This document shows positions 31,552 through 39,521 of a stretch of 39,521 nt of DNA, in pieces. Positions within the stretch are counted from its first letter, which is position 1. Each line of letters starts with the position of its first letter. Location: contig CAVBJJ010000017.1 in NCBI GenBank assembly GCA_963595735.1, positions 1-39,521 of the forward strand. The letters are read 5' to 3'. This DNA is from CALWOS01 sp963595735. GTDB taxonomy: Bacteria; Bacillota; Clostridia; Oscillospirales; Oscillospiraceae. Below the pieces are notes generated by a model, which saw nothing but the letters and a program-made list of their open reading frames with translations, was not told the DNA's origin and did no database searches. The translations under genes and the position numbers were made by a program.

Positions 31552-32454
31552 CTACATTTCGTGTTTTTCAAAATATTCTCGCGTGGTCTGGGCGTCCCGC
31601 TGGATCTGCTCCTGCAGCTGCTTTGTGTCCGCAAAACGCAGCTCCGGGCGGATAAAGTGATAAAACTCCACCCGCACCCGCTTGCCGTACAAATCGCCGG
31701 AATAATCCAGAATATAACTTTCCACGGACACCTGTTCTCCGCCGCTGACCGTGGGGCGCACGCCCACATTGGTCACCGCCATGTACTCGCCCTCCGGCAA
31801 AAACACCTTGGCGGCATATACGCCTCGCCGGGGCACCAGCACATCCTCCGCAAAGCGCATATTGATGGTCGGCGCGCCGATTTTCCGGCCGAACTGATAG
31901 CCGCTGTGAACGGTGTCCAGCAGGCAATGGGGATGTCCCAAAAAGCGCCGCGCCTGCTCCATATCCCCCTGCTCCAGCAGCTTGCGAATATAAGTAGAGC
32001 TGATCACCGTGTCGTCCAGCCGCACTGCGGGGATCACATCCACGCCCACGCCCCGCCCGGGACAATAGGCCTGCATCCGCGCCGGATTCCCCTGCCCCAT
32101 AAAGCCAAAGGAAAAATCGTGCCCCACGACCAGCTGCACCGCATGGAACTTTTCCACCAGCGCATCCAGAAACTCCTGCCATGGCATCTGCATGGTCGCC
32201 CGGTCAAAGTGGATGCACAGCACCCGCTCGATCCCAAACAGGCGGCGGATCAGATCCGCCCGGTCATCCGGGCTGTTGATCAGATGTACCCGATTGCCGA
32301 ACACCAGCGTGTCCGGGTGCAGGTCAAAGGTCAGCACCGCCGGGGTGGCGTTCAGCTCCTTTGCACGACGGCAGACCTGCTCCAGCAGCGCGGCGTGTCC
32401 CAGATGCACCCCGTCAAAAAATCCCAGCGCATATACAACGCGTTCTTGTTTCAT
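31552..32454 (-). CDS. ribF: Bifunctional riboflavin kinase/FAD synthetase
   Basis: 300 residues. The N-terminal FAD synthetase domain has ALGFFDGVHLGH (nucleotide-binding HxGH) and SSTYIRKLL; the C-terminal kinase domain has GYQFGRKIGAPTINM, PRRGVYAAKV and VGVRPTV. It converts riboflavin to FMN and then FAD. GGAGG lies before the ATG, 12 bases after truB. Last gene of the operon. Its FMN product is the cofactor of the flavodoxin encoded in this window, though that link is general. Confidence 0.96.
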   Translation of the reverse strand: MKQERVVYALGFFDGVHLGHAALLEQVCRRAKELNATPAVLTFDLHPDTLVFGNRVHLINSPDDRADLIRRLFGIERVLCIHFDRATMQMPWQEFLDALVEKFHAVQLVVGHDFSFGFMGQGNPARMQAYCPGRGVGVDVIPAVRLDDTVISSTYIRKLLEQGDMEQARRFLGHPHCLLDTVHSGYQFGRKIGAPTINMRFAEDVLVPRRGVYAAKVFLPEGEYMAVTNVGVRPTVSGGEQVSVESYILDYSGDLYGKRVRVEFYHFIRPELRFADTKQLQEQIQRDAQTTREYFEKHEM

Positions 32455-32466
32455 CCGTTCCTCCGA

Positions 32467-33333
32467 TTAAACCGCAAAAAAACTTTTGATCGTCACGATC
32501 CCCTCCGGGCTGCCCCGCCCCAGCAGAAGAAATTCTCCATCCGGGCCATAGACCCGGCAGGGCGATTCCGGTGCGGACATCCGAATCAGATTGCCGTTTT
32601 TTGCCCGGCGCACTTCCTTTTCCGGAATGGTCACCGCCGGCAGCGCGGCAAACAGGCTGTCCACTGGGCGGAGAAACGCCCTGCTGCCGGCATCGGCAAG
32701 CTGCTGGATCTCCTCCAGCGAATAGGCGTCCTCCACCGAGAAAGCCCCCGCCTCCGTCCGCCGCAGCGCGGACATACATCCGCCGCAGCCCAAAGCCTGC
32801 CCCATATCGTGGCACAGGGTGCGGATATAGGTTCCCTTGGAACAGCACACCTCCAGGCTCCAGTCCGCATTTGCCCCATCCAGCAGCCGCAGCTCGTGAA
32901 TGGTGATCTCCCGGGGCTTTCGCTCCACTACACCGCCCTTTCTGGCGATGTCATAGAGCTTTTGCCCCTTGCACTTGATGGCGGAATACATGGGCGGGAT
33001 CTGCTGCTGCACGCCCCGGAATTGAGGCAAAATCGCTTCTATCTCCTGACGGGAAACCGCGACCGGCTGCTCCCGAAGCACCGTTCCGGTGGCGTCCTGG
33101 GTGTCGGTCTCCTGCCCCAGCCGCAGCCCGGCAAGATAGCGCTTCTGGTCGGCCTCGGCAAACTCCACCGCCCGGGTGGCGCGTCCCACAAACACCACCA
33201 GCAGCCCGGTGGCCATGGGATCCAGGGTGCCGGAATGGCCAATGCGCTTTTCTCGCAAAATTCCCCGCAGCTTTGCAACCACATCATGGCTCGTCCAGCC
33301 GGCGGGTTTATCGATAAGGAGAATCCCGTTCAC
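32467..33333 (-). CDS. truB: tRNA pseudouridine-55 synthase
   Basis: 288 residues, starting at GTG 33333, which overlaps the nrnA stop (GTGA). MNGILLIDKPAGWTSHDVV and HSGTLDPMATGLLVV contain the catalytic Asp (GTLDP). The following YLAGLRLGQETDTQDATG and the C-terminal PUA-like region are typical. It makes pseudouridine 55 in the T loop of tRNAs. Confidence 0.97.
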   Translation of the reverse strand: MNGILLIDKPAGWTSHDVVAKLRGILREKRIGHSGTLDPMATGLLVVFVGRATRAVEFAEADQKRYLAGLRLGQETDTQDATGTVLREQPVAVSRQEIEAILPQFRGVQQQIPPMYSAIKCKGQKLYDIARKGGVVERKPREITIHELRLLDGANADWSLEVCCSKGTYIRTLCHDMGQALGCGGCMSALRRTEAGAFSVEDAYSLEEIQQLADAGSRAFLRPVDSLFAALPAVTIPEKEVRRAKNGNLIRMSAPESPCRVYGPDGEFLLLGRGSPEGIVTIKSFFAV

Positions 33334-34271
33334 AGCCCCACCTCGTCAATCGCGCGCAGCAGTGCCTGCGCCGCTTCCTCCGGGGTACCGGAGATCTGGC
33401 AGCCCGCCGCCATGGCGTGGCCGCCGCCGCCGAATTTGGCGCAGACTGCGGAAGCGCTGATTTCCTCGCCGCTGCGAACGGAAACCTTGCAGCCGCCTTC
33501 CGGTTTTTCCTTGATCGTCGCACTGATCCAGCCGCCCTCCACACGACCTGCAAGAGAGGCCAGATCGTCGCAGTCATTTTCCACCGCGCCGGCACGCCGG
33601 AGCATTTCCTGGGTCACTGTGGCAATGACCACCTTTCCCCCGCGCTCGCAGCGCATACTGTCGTAAATCAGCCCCTCCAGCTTCAGGCGGGCGGCGCTGA
33701 CTTTTCGGAACAGCAGCTGATTCAGGCGGCTGTTTTCCGCGCCGGCCTCCAGCAGCCCTGCGGCGACCCGAAAGGTATCCGCATTGGTGTTAGAGTAAAC
33801 AAAGCAGCCCGTGTCCGTGGAGACCGCCGTGTACAGGGCGTTTGCCTCCTGTCTGGTGACCCCGCCGCACAGGGCAAGGATCAGCTCGTATATGATCTCG
33901 CCGCAGGCCGCCCGCTCTGGGCAGACCAGCGTCTGCGCCGCATAGCCGCTGTTGCTGCCGTGGTGGTCGATGCAGAGATCCACCGCGCCGAAAAAGCCTT
34001 CCGGGAACATATTCACATCTGCCAGATCCACCGCCACCACTGTCTGCGCCGCGAAATCATCCGGCGCCAGATAGGGCGCGACCAGGGGCTGGTACCGGGG
34101 CGTGACCTGAGGATTGGGATAGATCCACGCGGTTTTTCCCAGCCGCCGCAGCGCACTGCACAAAGCCGCACAGGAACCCAAGGTGTCCCCATCCGGGCGC
34201 ACATGACTCACCAGCAGATACGCCTCCCGCTGCCGCAGAAAATCGGCACAGGCTTTCAGATCCATACTCAT
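33330..34271 (-). CDS. nrnA: DHH-family nanoRNase/pAp phosphatase
   Basis: 313 residues. DHH motifs in order: HVRPDGDTLGS (motif I), AVDLADVN (II), CIDHHGSN (III, DHH), and SDTGCFVYSNT (IV); the C-terminal DHHA1 domain ends in FGGGGHAMAAGC. It degrades 2-5 nucleotide RNA ends and dephosphorylates 3'-phosphoadenosine-5'-phosphate. Its start overlaps the rbfA stop (ATGA). The position between rbfA and truB is standard in Firmicutes. Confidence 0.94.
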   Translation of the reverse strand: MSMDLKACADFLRQREAYLLVSHVRPDGDTLGSCAALCSALRRLGKTAWIYPNPQVTPRYQPLVAPYLAPDDFAAQTVVAVDLADVNMFPEGFFGAVDLCIDHHGSNSGYAAQTLVCPERAACGEIIYELILALCGGVTRQEANALYTAVSTDTGCFVYSNTNADTFRVAAGLLEAGAENSRLNQLLFRKVSAARLKLEGLIYDSMRCERGGKVVIATVTQEMLRRAGAVENDCDDLASLAGRVEGGWISATIKEKPEGGCKVSVRSGEEISASAVCAKFGGGGHAMAAGCQISGTPEEAAQALLRAIDEVGL

Positions 34272-34630
34272 GCCTCCTCGTTGTCGTGCTTGATATCCAG
34301 CTTGCTGATGAGGGTATTGATATGGGCGCCAATCTCGATGGACTTGTCCAGCTCGAAGTGCAGCTCCGGCACATGGCGCAGCTTGACCTGACTGCCCAGC
34401 TCCCGGCGCAGCCAGCCGGATGCGGACTTCAGTCCCTTATAAAATTCTTTTTCGTTCTGCAAGCCCAGCACACTCAGCCAGACCTTGCAAAAGCGCAGGT
34501 CGCCGGTAGTCTCCACCCGCGTGACGCTGATCATGCCCTGATTGACGCGGGGATCCTTGATCTCCCGCAGCAGGCCGGACAGGCACAGCTGAATATCGTC
34601 ATTGATCCTTGCAAGTTTATTGGATGCCAT
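34268..34630 (-). CDS. rbfA: 30S ribosome-binding factor RbfA
   Basis: 120 residues with the KH-like fold: RINDDIQLCLSGLLREIKDPRV, VTRVETTGDLRFCKVWLSVLG and LRHVPELHFELDKSIE. It assists maturation of the 16S 5' end and is needed in the cold. AAAGGAAAG lies before the ATG. A terminator-like hairpin at 34674-34697 separates it from infB. Confidence 0.96.
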   Translation of the reverse strand: MASNKLARINDDIQLCLSGLLREIKDPRVNQGMISVTRVETTGDLRFCKVWLSVLGLQNEKEFYKGLKSASGWLRRELGSQVKLRHVPELHFELDKSIEIGAHINTLISKLDIKHDNEEA

Positions 34631-34673
34631 AGGCCCTTTCCTTTCTGATCGTATTTCGATCTTTCATATACGG

Positions 34674-34697
34674 AAAAACCGAGGCAACACACCTCGG
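34674..34697 (-). terminator. Attenuator between infB and rbfA
   Basis: Minus strand CCGAGG (34697-34692), 7-base loop, CCTCGG (34684-34679), then TTTTT (34678-34674). It lies inside the operon, so read-through is needed for rbfA-nrnA-truB-ribF unless another promoter exists; none is obvious. Confidence 0.7.
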
Positions 34698-34726
34698 CTT
34701 TTCCCGCTTGCTTTTCCTGCACGGTA

Positions 34727-37015
34727 CTATGCCTGGATCTGCTCCATGACAAAGCACTCGATGATATCTCCGACCTTCAGGTCGTTGAACTTTTCGATCT
34801 GCATACCGCACTCGTAGTTCTGTGCGACTTCCTTCACATCGTCCTTGAAGCGGCGCAGAGAAGCCAGATTGCCCTCGTGGATAACAATGCCGTCTCGGAC
34901 GATACGCACCTGGCAGCCACGGGAGATCTTGCCGTCCTGCACATAAGCGCCGATAACGGTTCCCACCTTGGAGACCTTGTAGACCTCGCGCACCTCGGCG
35001 TGGCCGATCACAGCCTCCTTGAACTTGGGCTCCAGCATACCCTTCATGGCGGACTCGATCTCGTTGATGCAGTCATAGATGACGCGGTACATCCGCATAT
35101 CCACCCGGTTGCGGGTGGCGCTTTCCCGGGCGGCGGCGTCGGGACGCACATTGAAGCCCACGATGATCGCGCCGCTGGTGCTGGCCAGCATCACATCGGA
35201 CTCGTTGATCGCGCCCACGGCAGAGTGGATGACCTTGACGCGCACTTCCTCGTTGGAGAGCTTTTCCAGAGAGGACTTGACGGCCTCCGCACTGCCCTGC
35301 ACATCCGCCTTGACGATGATGTTCAGGTTTTTCAGCTCGCCCTGCTGGATCTGATCGAACAGATCCTCCAGACTGACCTTTTTGGCGCCGCCGGCGGCAG
35401 CGTCCTTCTTCTGCTGCTTGCGCTGCTCCACCAGCTCACGAGCCATGCGCTCATCCTCGACTACATTGAACACATCGCCTGCGCAGGGAACCTCGCTCAT
35501 GCCGGTGATCTCCACCGGGATGGAAGGACCGGCGGACTTGACGCGCTCGCCCTTGTCGTTGGTCATCACGCGCACACGACCGACTGCCGTACCGGCGATG
35601 ATCAGGTCGCCCTGATGGAGCGTACCGTTCTGTACCAGCACCGTCATCACCGGGCCGCGTCCCTTGTCCAGACGCGCCTCGATCACCGCGCCCTTTGCCG
35701 CGCGGTTGGGGTTGGCCTTCAGCTCGCGCATTTCTGCTGTCAGCACCAGCATTTCCAGCAGTTCGTCCACGCCCTGTCCCGTTTTGGCGGAGATGGGGCA
35801 AACGATGGTGTCACCGCCCCACTCCTCGGGAACCAGCTCATACTCTGTCAGCTGCTGCTTGATGCGGTCGGGGTTTGCGCCGGCCACATCCATTTTGTTG
35901 ATGGCCACCACAACGGGGATCCCCGCCGCCTTGGCATGGTTGATGGACTCGATCGTCTGGGGCATGATGCCGTCGTCCGCCGCGACCACCAGGATCGCAA
36001 TATCCGTGACCATGGCGCCGCGGGCGCGCATGGAGGTAAATGCCTCGTGGCCGGGGGTGTCCAGGAAGGTAATGGGGCTGCCGTTGATAAACACGCGATA
36101 GGCGCCGATGTGCTGGGTAATGCCGCCTGCCTCGCCAGCGACCACATTGGCCTGCCGGATGCGATCCAACAGAGAGGTCTTGCCGTGGTCAACATGACCC
36201 ATAACCACAACGACCGGGGCGCGGGCTTCCAGCTCCTCCGGTGCATCCTCATGGTCATCAATGAGCTTTTCCTCCACCGTGACAACGATTTCCTTTTCCA
36301 CCTTGCAGCCCAGCTCCATGGCGACCAGGGCGGCGGTATCGTAGTCGATGATCTCGCCCATAGAGGCCATCACGCCCATTTTCATCAGCTGGCGCACCAC
36401 TTCCGCGCCGGTTTTTTTCATCCGGCTGGCCAGCTCGCCCACGCTGATCTCATCGGGAATAGAGACCTTGACCGGCGCCTTTTTGGCGATCTCGAACTGG
36501 AGGCGCTGCATCTTCTCCCGCTCCTCCTGCCGGCGCTTGGTGCTGTTGTTGGCCTGCTGGCGGTTGCGGTTTCTGCCGCCGATTTTTTCCTTGCCGCGCT
36601 TCATGTCGGCCTTATCGCCGGCCAGCTTATCGAACTTTTCGTCATATTTCGCCATGTTCACATTGGAACCACGGGTATCGATCACGCGCTTTTCCGGTAC
36701 CTTTTTGCTGGGTGCGGGCTTTTTCTCTTTTTCCTTCTCTTTCTCCTGCTGCGGCTTGCCCTGCTCGCTGTTTGCGGCGGGGGCAACCGCCCCCTGCTTG
36801 TTGAGCAGCGCGTCCTGATAGACCTCTGCCAGATCCTCGATCTGGTTGTGCTGGGTCATGTACTCGAAGATGAGATCCAGCTCGTTCTCCTCCAGGACCT
36901 GCATATGATTTTTGGGGGTTGTGGCATAATCGGTCAGGATCTGACTGATCGCCTTGGATGTTGTTTTGAAATCCTTGGCCACCTCATGGATGCGATATTT
37001 TTCAAGAGAACTCAT
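34727..37015 (-). CDS. infB: Translation initiation factor IF-2
   Basis: 762 residues. An N-terminal IF2_N helix domain (EKYRIHEVAKDFKTTSKAIS), a charged Lys/Glu-rich linker (~75-165), a second IF2_N domain (~200-250), then the GTPase with G1 GHVDHGKTS, G2 GGITQHIGA, G3 DTPGHEAF and G4 NKMD, and finally the beta barrel and the fMet-tRNA-binding C-terminal domain. It brings fMet-tRNA to the 30S subunit. The start overlaps the ylxQ stop (ATGA). Confidence 0.98.
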   Translation of the reverse strand: MSSLEKYRIHEVAKDFKTTSKAISQILTDYATTPKNHMQVLEENELDLIFEYMTQHNQIEDLAEVYQDALLNKQGAVAPAANSEQGKPQQEKEKEKEKKPAPSKKVPEKRVIDTRGSNVNMAKYDEKFDKLAGDKADMKRGKEKIGGRNRNRQQANNSTKRRQEEREKMQRLQFEIAKKAPVKVSIPDEISVGELASRMKKTGAEVVRQLMKMGVMASMGEIIDYDTAALVAMELGCKVEKEIVVTVEEKLIDDHEDAPEELEARAPVVVVMGHVDHGKTSLLDRIRQANVVAGEAGGITQHIGAYRVFINGSPITFLDTPGHEAFTSMRARGAMVTDIAILVVAADDGIMPQTIESINHAKAAGIPVVVAINKMDVAGANPDRIKQQLTEYELVPEEWGGDTIVCPISAKTGQGVDELLEMLVLTAEMRELKANPNRAAKGAVIEARLDKGRGPVMTVLVQNGTLHQGDLIIAGTAVGRVRVMTNDKGERVKSAGPSIPVEITGMSEVPCAGDVFNVVEDERMARELVEQRKQQKKDAAAGGAKKVSLEDLFDQIQQGELKNLNIIVKADVQGSAEAVKSSLEKLSNEEVRVKVIHSAVGAINESDVMLASTSGAIIVGFNVRPDAAARESATRNRVDMRMYRVIYDCINEIESAMKGMLEPKFKEAVIGHAEVREVYKVSKVGTVIGAYVQDGKISRGCQVRIVRDGIVIHEGNLASLRRFKDDVKEVAQNYECGMQIEKFNDLKVGDIIECFVMEQIQA

Positions 37016-37449
37016 ACTGTTTTCCTCCTCTTCCCCGTCTTCTTATTCCGTTCGTGGGCTTTTGCCTCTGTCTTGCGTTTTCTGGCTTTTTCCTGCCGTA
37101 AGCGAAGCTGCTCCAGCAGGGGGGCGTATTCCCCCTGCTCCGGCGCGGCTGCTGCCAGCGCCTGCACCAGACTCAGCGCCAGCCCCAGATCGGTCAGCGC
37201 CACCATGCTGCATCCGCTTTTTCCGACCCGCTGGGAAATTTCCAGCTTGGTCTGCGGCAGCCGCAGCAGGGGGATATTTCTTCCGTGGACATATCCCTCC
37301 GCCCGGCGGGTCGCGTTTCCGCTGGCATCGGCAGCCAGCAGCAGGAGCTTTGCCTTGCCGCCGCGCACCACAACGCCGCAGTTTTCCTCGCCGGTTTCCA
37401 GCAGTCCCGCCTTTCTGGCAATGCCCAGGTAGGACAGCACCTTATCCAT
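37012..37449 (-). CDS. L7Ae-like ribosomal protein YlxQ
   Basis: 145 residues. The first ~100 form an L7Ae/L30e fold (YLGIARKAGLLETGEENC, AKLLLLAADASGNATRR) that binds kink-turn RNA; the C-terminal ~40 residues are a basic Lys/Arg tail longer than in many homologues. Its cellular role is poorly defined. It overlaps rnpM by 8 bases and infB by 4. Confidence 0.9.
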   Translation of the reverse strand: MDKVLSYLGIARKAGLLETGEENCGVVVRGGKAKLLLLAADASGNATRRAEGYVHGRNIPLLRLPQTKLEISQRVGKSGCSMVALTDLGLALSLVQALAAAAPEQGEYAPLLEQLRLRQEKARKRKTEAKAHERNKKTGKRRKTV

Positions 37450-37720
37450 CCTGTCCCACCTCCAATTTCTCTGTCATCTGCTGGTATACCGCTTCGGGAA
37501 TTTCTACCCCAAGCACTCTGTCCAGCGCGCGGCTTTTTGCCGCCTTTTTCATACACGCCGCCCGGGGACATACATACGCCCCGCGCCCCGGCGCTTTTCC
37601 GTTAAAATCCAAACTGATTTCTCCCTGCGGAGAACGCACCACACGAAGCAATTCCTTTTTCGGATGCATCTCCCGGCAGCCGACACACTGCCGAAGTGGT
37701 TCTTTTTTCTCTTTCGCCAT
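37442..37720 (-). CDS. rnpM: YlxR/RnpM, RNase P modulator family
   Basis: 92 residues from ATG 37720 with AGGAGG upstream. RQCVGCREMHPKKELLRVVR, then a GRGAYVCPRAAC motif, are the DUF448 hallmarks. The Bacillus homologue binds the RNase P RNA and lowers its activity. It lies 24 bases after nusA. Confidence 0.9.
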   Translation of the reverse strand: MAKEKKEPLRQCVGCREMHPKKELLRVVRSPQGEISLDFNGKAPGRGAYVCPRAACMKKAAKSRALDRVLGVEIPEAVYQQMTEKLEVGQDG

Positions 37721-37744
37721 GCGGCTGCCTCCTTTCAACGGGGA

Positions 37745-38932
37745 TCAGACAGTCTCGTTCTCTGCTGCCGCTTCCTCGACCTCGGTCAATGCTGCCGGCT
37801 CGATGTCTGCGGTCTCGGTTTCCTCCGCAGCGGCAGTTTCCTGCTCCGCATCCCACTCGCTCTCGGGCTTGATGTCGATGCGATAGCCGGTGAGCTTTGC
37901 CGCCAAACGGGCATTCTGTCCCTCCTTGCCGATGGCCAGAGACAGCTGGCTGTCCGGCACGATCACGCGGCAGCTTTTTCCGTCCTCCAGCATGGTGACT
38001 TCCACCACCTCCGCCGGGGACAGCGCCGCAGCGATGTACTCCTCCGGCGTCTGGCTGTAATGGACGATGTCGATCTTCTCGCCGCCCAGTTCCTCCACGA
38101 TGCTTGCCACGCGGCCGCCCTTGGGACCAACGCAGGCGCCGATGGGATCCACCTCGGGATCGGCGGACCAGACCGCCATTTTGGTGCGGCTGCCCGGCTC
38201 TCTGGCGATGGACATGATCTCCACAATGCCGTCATAAATTTCCGGCACCTCCAGCTCAAACAGGCGCTTGACCAGGCCGGGATGGGTGCGGGAAATGAGC
38301 ACCTGGGGTCCACGGGTGGCGTTGCGCACCTCCACAACATAGACCTTGATGCGGTCGCCCTCGTGGAACTCCTCCCCGGGGATTCGCTCGCTGGGCGGCA
38401 GAACCGCCTCGGTAAACTCGGAATTGGAGTTGATGCGGATCGACACCGCGCCGCCGGTGCGGCCATCCGGACCGGGTACCGCGCTGCGCGGCTCCACGCG
38501 GGAGACCACACCAGTGAGAATCTCGTGCTCCTTGGAGGTGAACTCCTGGTAGATGATGCCGCGCTCGGCCTCCCGGATACCCTGGATGATGACCTGCTTG
38601 GCCGCCTGTGCCGCGATGCGGCCAAAGCGCTTGGTGTCCACCGGCAGATGGATCATCATGCCGGGCTTGGCACGCTTGTTATAGGCCAGCGCCTGCTCCA
38701 CGGTCATCTGGGTGGCGGGGTTTTCCACTTCCTCCACCACTTCCATTTCCACATACATCTCGATTTTCTTCTTCTCTTCGTTCATGTCAATGATGACATT
38801 TTCCGCGGCGTCCGGATTGTCCTTTTTGAAAGCCGTGAGCATAGCCTGACGGATTTTTTCCTGCATATACTCCTTGGGAATTCCCTTTTCTCTTTCAATA
38901 TCCTCCAGCGCGGTGAAAAACTCTGCGTTCAT
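37745..38932 (-). CDS. nusA: Transcription elongation/termination factor NusA
   Basis: 395 residues from ATG 38932 with AAAGGGAG upstream. An N-terminal RNA-polymerase-binding domain (MNAEFFTALEDIEREKGI), an S1 domain (~130-200), KH1 with CVGPKGGRVASIVEELGGEKIDI, and KH2 with LAIGKEGQNARLAAKLTGYRIDI. The tail is acidic and lacks the extra repeats of enterobacterial NusA, as usual in Firmicutes. NusA enhances pausing and intrinsic termination, and may act on its own operon leader at 39461-39487. Confidence 0.97.
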   Translation of the reverse strand: MNAEFFTALEDIEREKGIPKEYMQEKIRQAMLTAFKKDNPDAAENVIIDMNEEKKKIEMYVEMEVVEEVENPATQMTVEQALAYNKRAKPGMMIHLPVDTKRFGRIAAQAAKQVIIQGIREAERGIIYQEFTSKEHEILTGVVSRVEPRSAVPGPDGRTGGAVSIRINSNSEFTEAVLPPSERIPGEEFHEGDRIKVYVVEVRNATRGPQVLISRTHPGLVKRLFELEVPEIYDGIVEIMSIAREPGSRTKMAVWSADPEVDPIGACVGPKGGRVASIVEELGGEKIDIVHYSQTPEEYIAAALSPAEVVEVTMLEDGKSCRVIVPDSQLSLAIGKEGQNARLAAKLTGYRIDIKPESEWDAEQETAAAEETETADIEPAALTEVEEAAAENETV

Positions 38933-38949
38933 GCTTTGTCTCCCTTTCT

Positions 38950-39402
38950 TCAAACGATCCGCAAGCGGACCAGTGCGATCTGATTTTTCTCAAAGCGGCG
39001 GGACACGCCGGCGGTCTCCACCGTCACAGCGCCGCCGTCATAGCCTGCCAGCGTGCCCACATAGGCCTTCTGTCCGTCAACGGGCTTATACAGCTTCAGC
39101 TCGATATTGCTGCCCATAAACTTTTGGAAATCACTTTCCCGTTTCAGCTCCCGCTCCGCTCCGGCGGAGGAAACCTCAAACACATAGCTTTCCGGCACCG
39201 GGTCTTCCCGATCCAGAATCTCATCCATCGCCCGGGAAATGGCCTCGCAGTCCGTGATGTTCACGCCGCCGTCCTTGTCGATATACAGCCGCAAAAACCA
39301 GCGCCCGGCTTCCTTACAGTAATCCACATCCCAGAGCTCGCAGCCCTGCGCCTCGACCACCGGCTTTGCCAAATCCCAAACTTTTTGTGCAACCTTGTTC
39401 AT
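38950..39402 (-). CDS. rimP: Ribosome maturation factor RimP
   Basis: 150 residues: an alpha/beta N-terminal domain (CELWDVDYCKEAGRWFLRLYID, ITDCEAISRAMDEILD) with the conserved FEVSSAGAERELKRESDF block, then a small SH3-like barrel (GTLAGYDGGAVTVE). It helps assemble the 30S subunit. First gene of the operon; 17 bases separate it from the nusA start. Confidence 0.96.
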   Translation of the reverse strand: MNKVAQKVWDLAKPVVEAQGCELWDVDYCKEAGRWFLRLYIDKDGGVNITDCEAISRAMDEILDREDPVPESYVFEVSSAGAERELKRESDFQKFMGSNIELKLYKPVDGQKAYVGTLAGYDGGAVTVETAGVSRRFEKNQIALVRLRIV

Positions 39403-39460
39403 TTCATCACCTGTCTTTATCCACCCTGTCGTTTTTCGTCGACAAAAGGAATTTGTTCAA

Positions 39461-39487
39461 CAAAAAGAGTGGGCTGGAACCCACTCT
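39461..39487 (-). terminator. rimP-nusA operon leader hairpin (attenuator)
   Basis: Minus strand AGAGTGGG (39487-39480), 6-base loop, CCCACTCT (39473-39466), then TTTTTG. Terminator-like hairpins of just this type stand before rimP in many Firmicutes, where NusA-dependent read-through control of the operon is known in principle. It lies ~60 bases before the rimP start. Confidence 0.75.
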
Positions 39488-39513
39488 GTCAATTATCTAT
39501 TACGCTTGTACTC

Positions 39514-39519
39514 AGTATA
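39514..39519 (-). promoter_or_regulatory. Probable -10 box of the rimP operon promoter
   Basis: TATACT on the minus strand, about 27 bases before the leader hairpin. The matching -35 box would lie beyond the right edge of the window. Confidence 0.4.
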
Positions 39520-39521
39520 CC

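Noticed and set aside
34877..37432. About 850-codon open frame opposite infB and ylxQ
   Set aside because: His/Leu/Asp-rich shadow of IF-2, no family motif and no start signal.

Overview
The window looks like chromosomal DNA of an anaerobic, spore-forming Clostridia member, most likely of the Oscillospiraceae/Ruminococcaceae group. This rests on a small acid-soluble spore protein, GC-rich coding sequence with AT-rich promoters, strong GGAGG ribosome sites, a membrane pyrophosphatase, oxygen-sensitive enzymes, and intergenic repeat types familiar from gut Clostridia. The species cannot be named from the sequence alone.

Layout. (1) 1-399: the 3' end of a pyrimidine-nucleoside phosphorylase. 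(2) 400-4800: an iron-linked island with an AraC-type regulator, a small one-helix membrane protein, an unusual P1B ATPase with an Arg-rich N-terminus and Ser-Cys-Ala in place of CPx, and a flavodoxin. The two proteins in the middle resemble the FezA/FezB pair of ferrosome (iron storage organelle) loci. The same palindrome, GGTTAG-N6-CTAACY, sits at the promoters of the first and last genes, and 20-bp direct repeats sit before the small-protein gene. (3) 4800-5150: nested interspersed repeats. (4) 5209-6147: a FliB-like protein. (5) 12471 back to 6211, minus strand: dxs-tlyA-nadK-argR-recN and a Cys-rich C_GCAxxG protein. (6) 12690-15246: a spore protein gene and hppA. (7) 15322-21646: a complete type II-A CRISPR-Cas locus (cas9-cas1-cas2-csn2, a tiny three-repeat array, and a divergent tracrRNA with promoter, anti-repeat, hairpins and terminator). 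(8) 21807-31391: two convergent operons that together look like one corrinoid-dependent methyl-transfer system. The plus operon encodes a double-cubane-type reductase, two UroD/MtaA-like proteins and a 2Fe-2S ASKHA corrinoid activator. The minus operon encodes an ABC importer, a third UroD-type methyltransferase and the corrinoid protein. (9) 39487 back to 31510: the canonical rimP-nusA-rnpM-ylxQ-infB-rbfA-nrnA-truB-ribF operon with its leader attenuator.

The most interesting parts are the ferrosome-like island with its readable regulation, the corrinoid/double-cubane cluster with its own importer and unknown substrate, and the compact CRISPR locus whose tracrRNA:crRNA duplex can be drawn directly from the sequence. 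Functional statements are inferences from family resemblance; no database search was possible.
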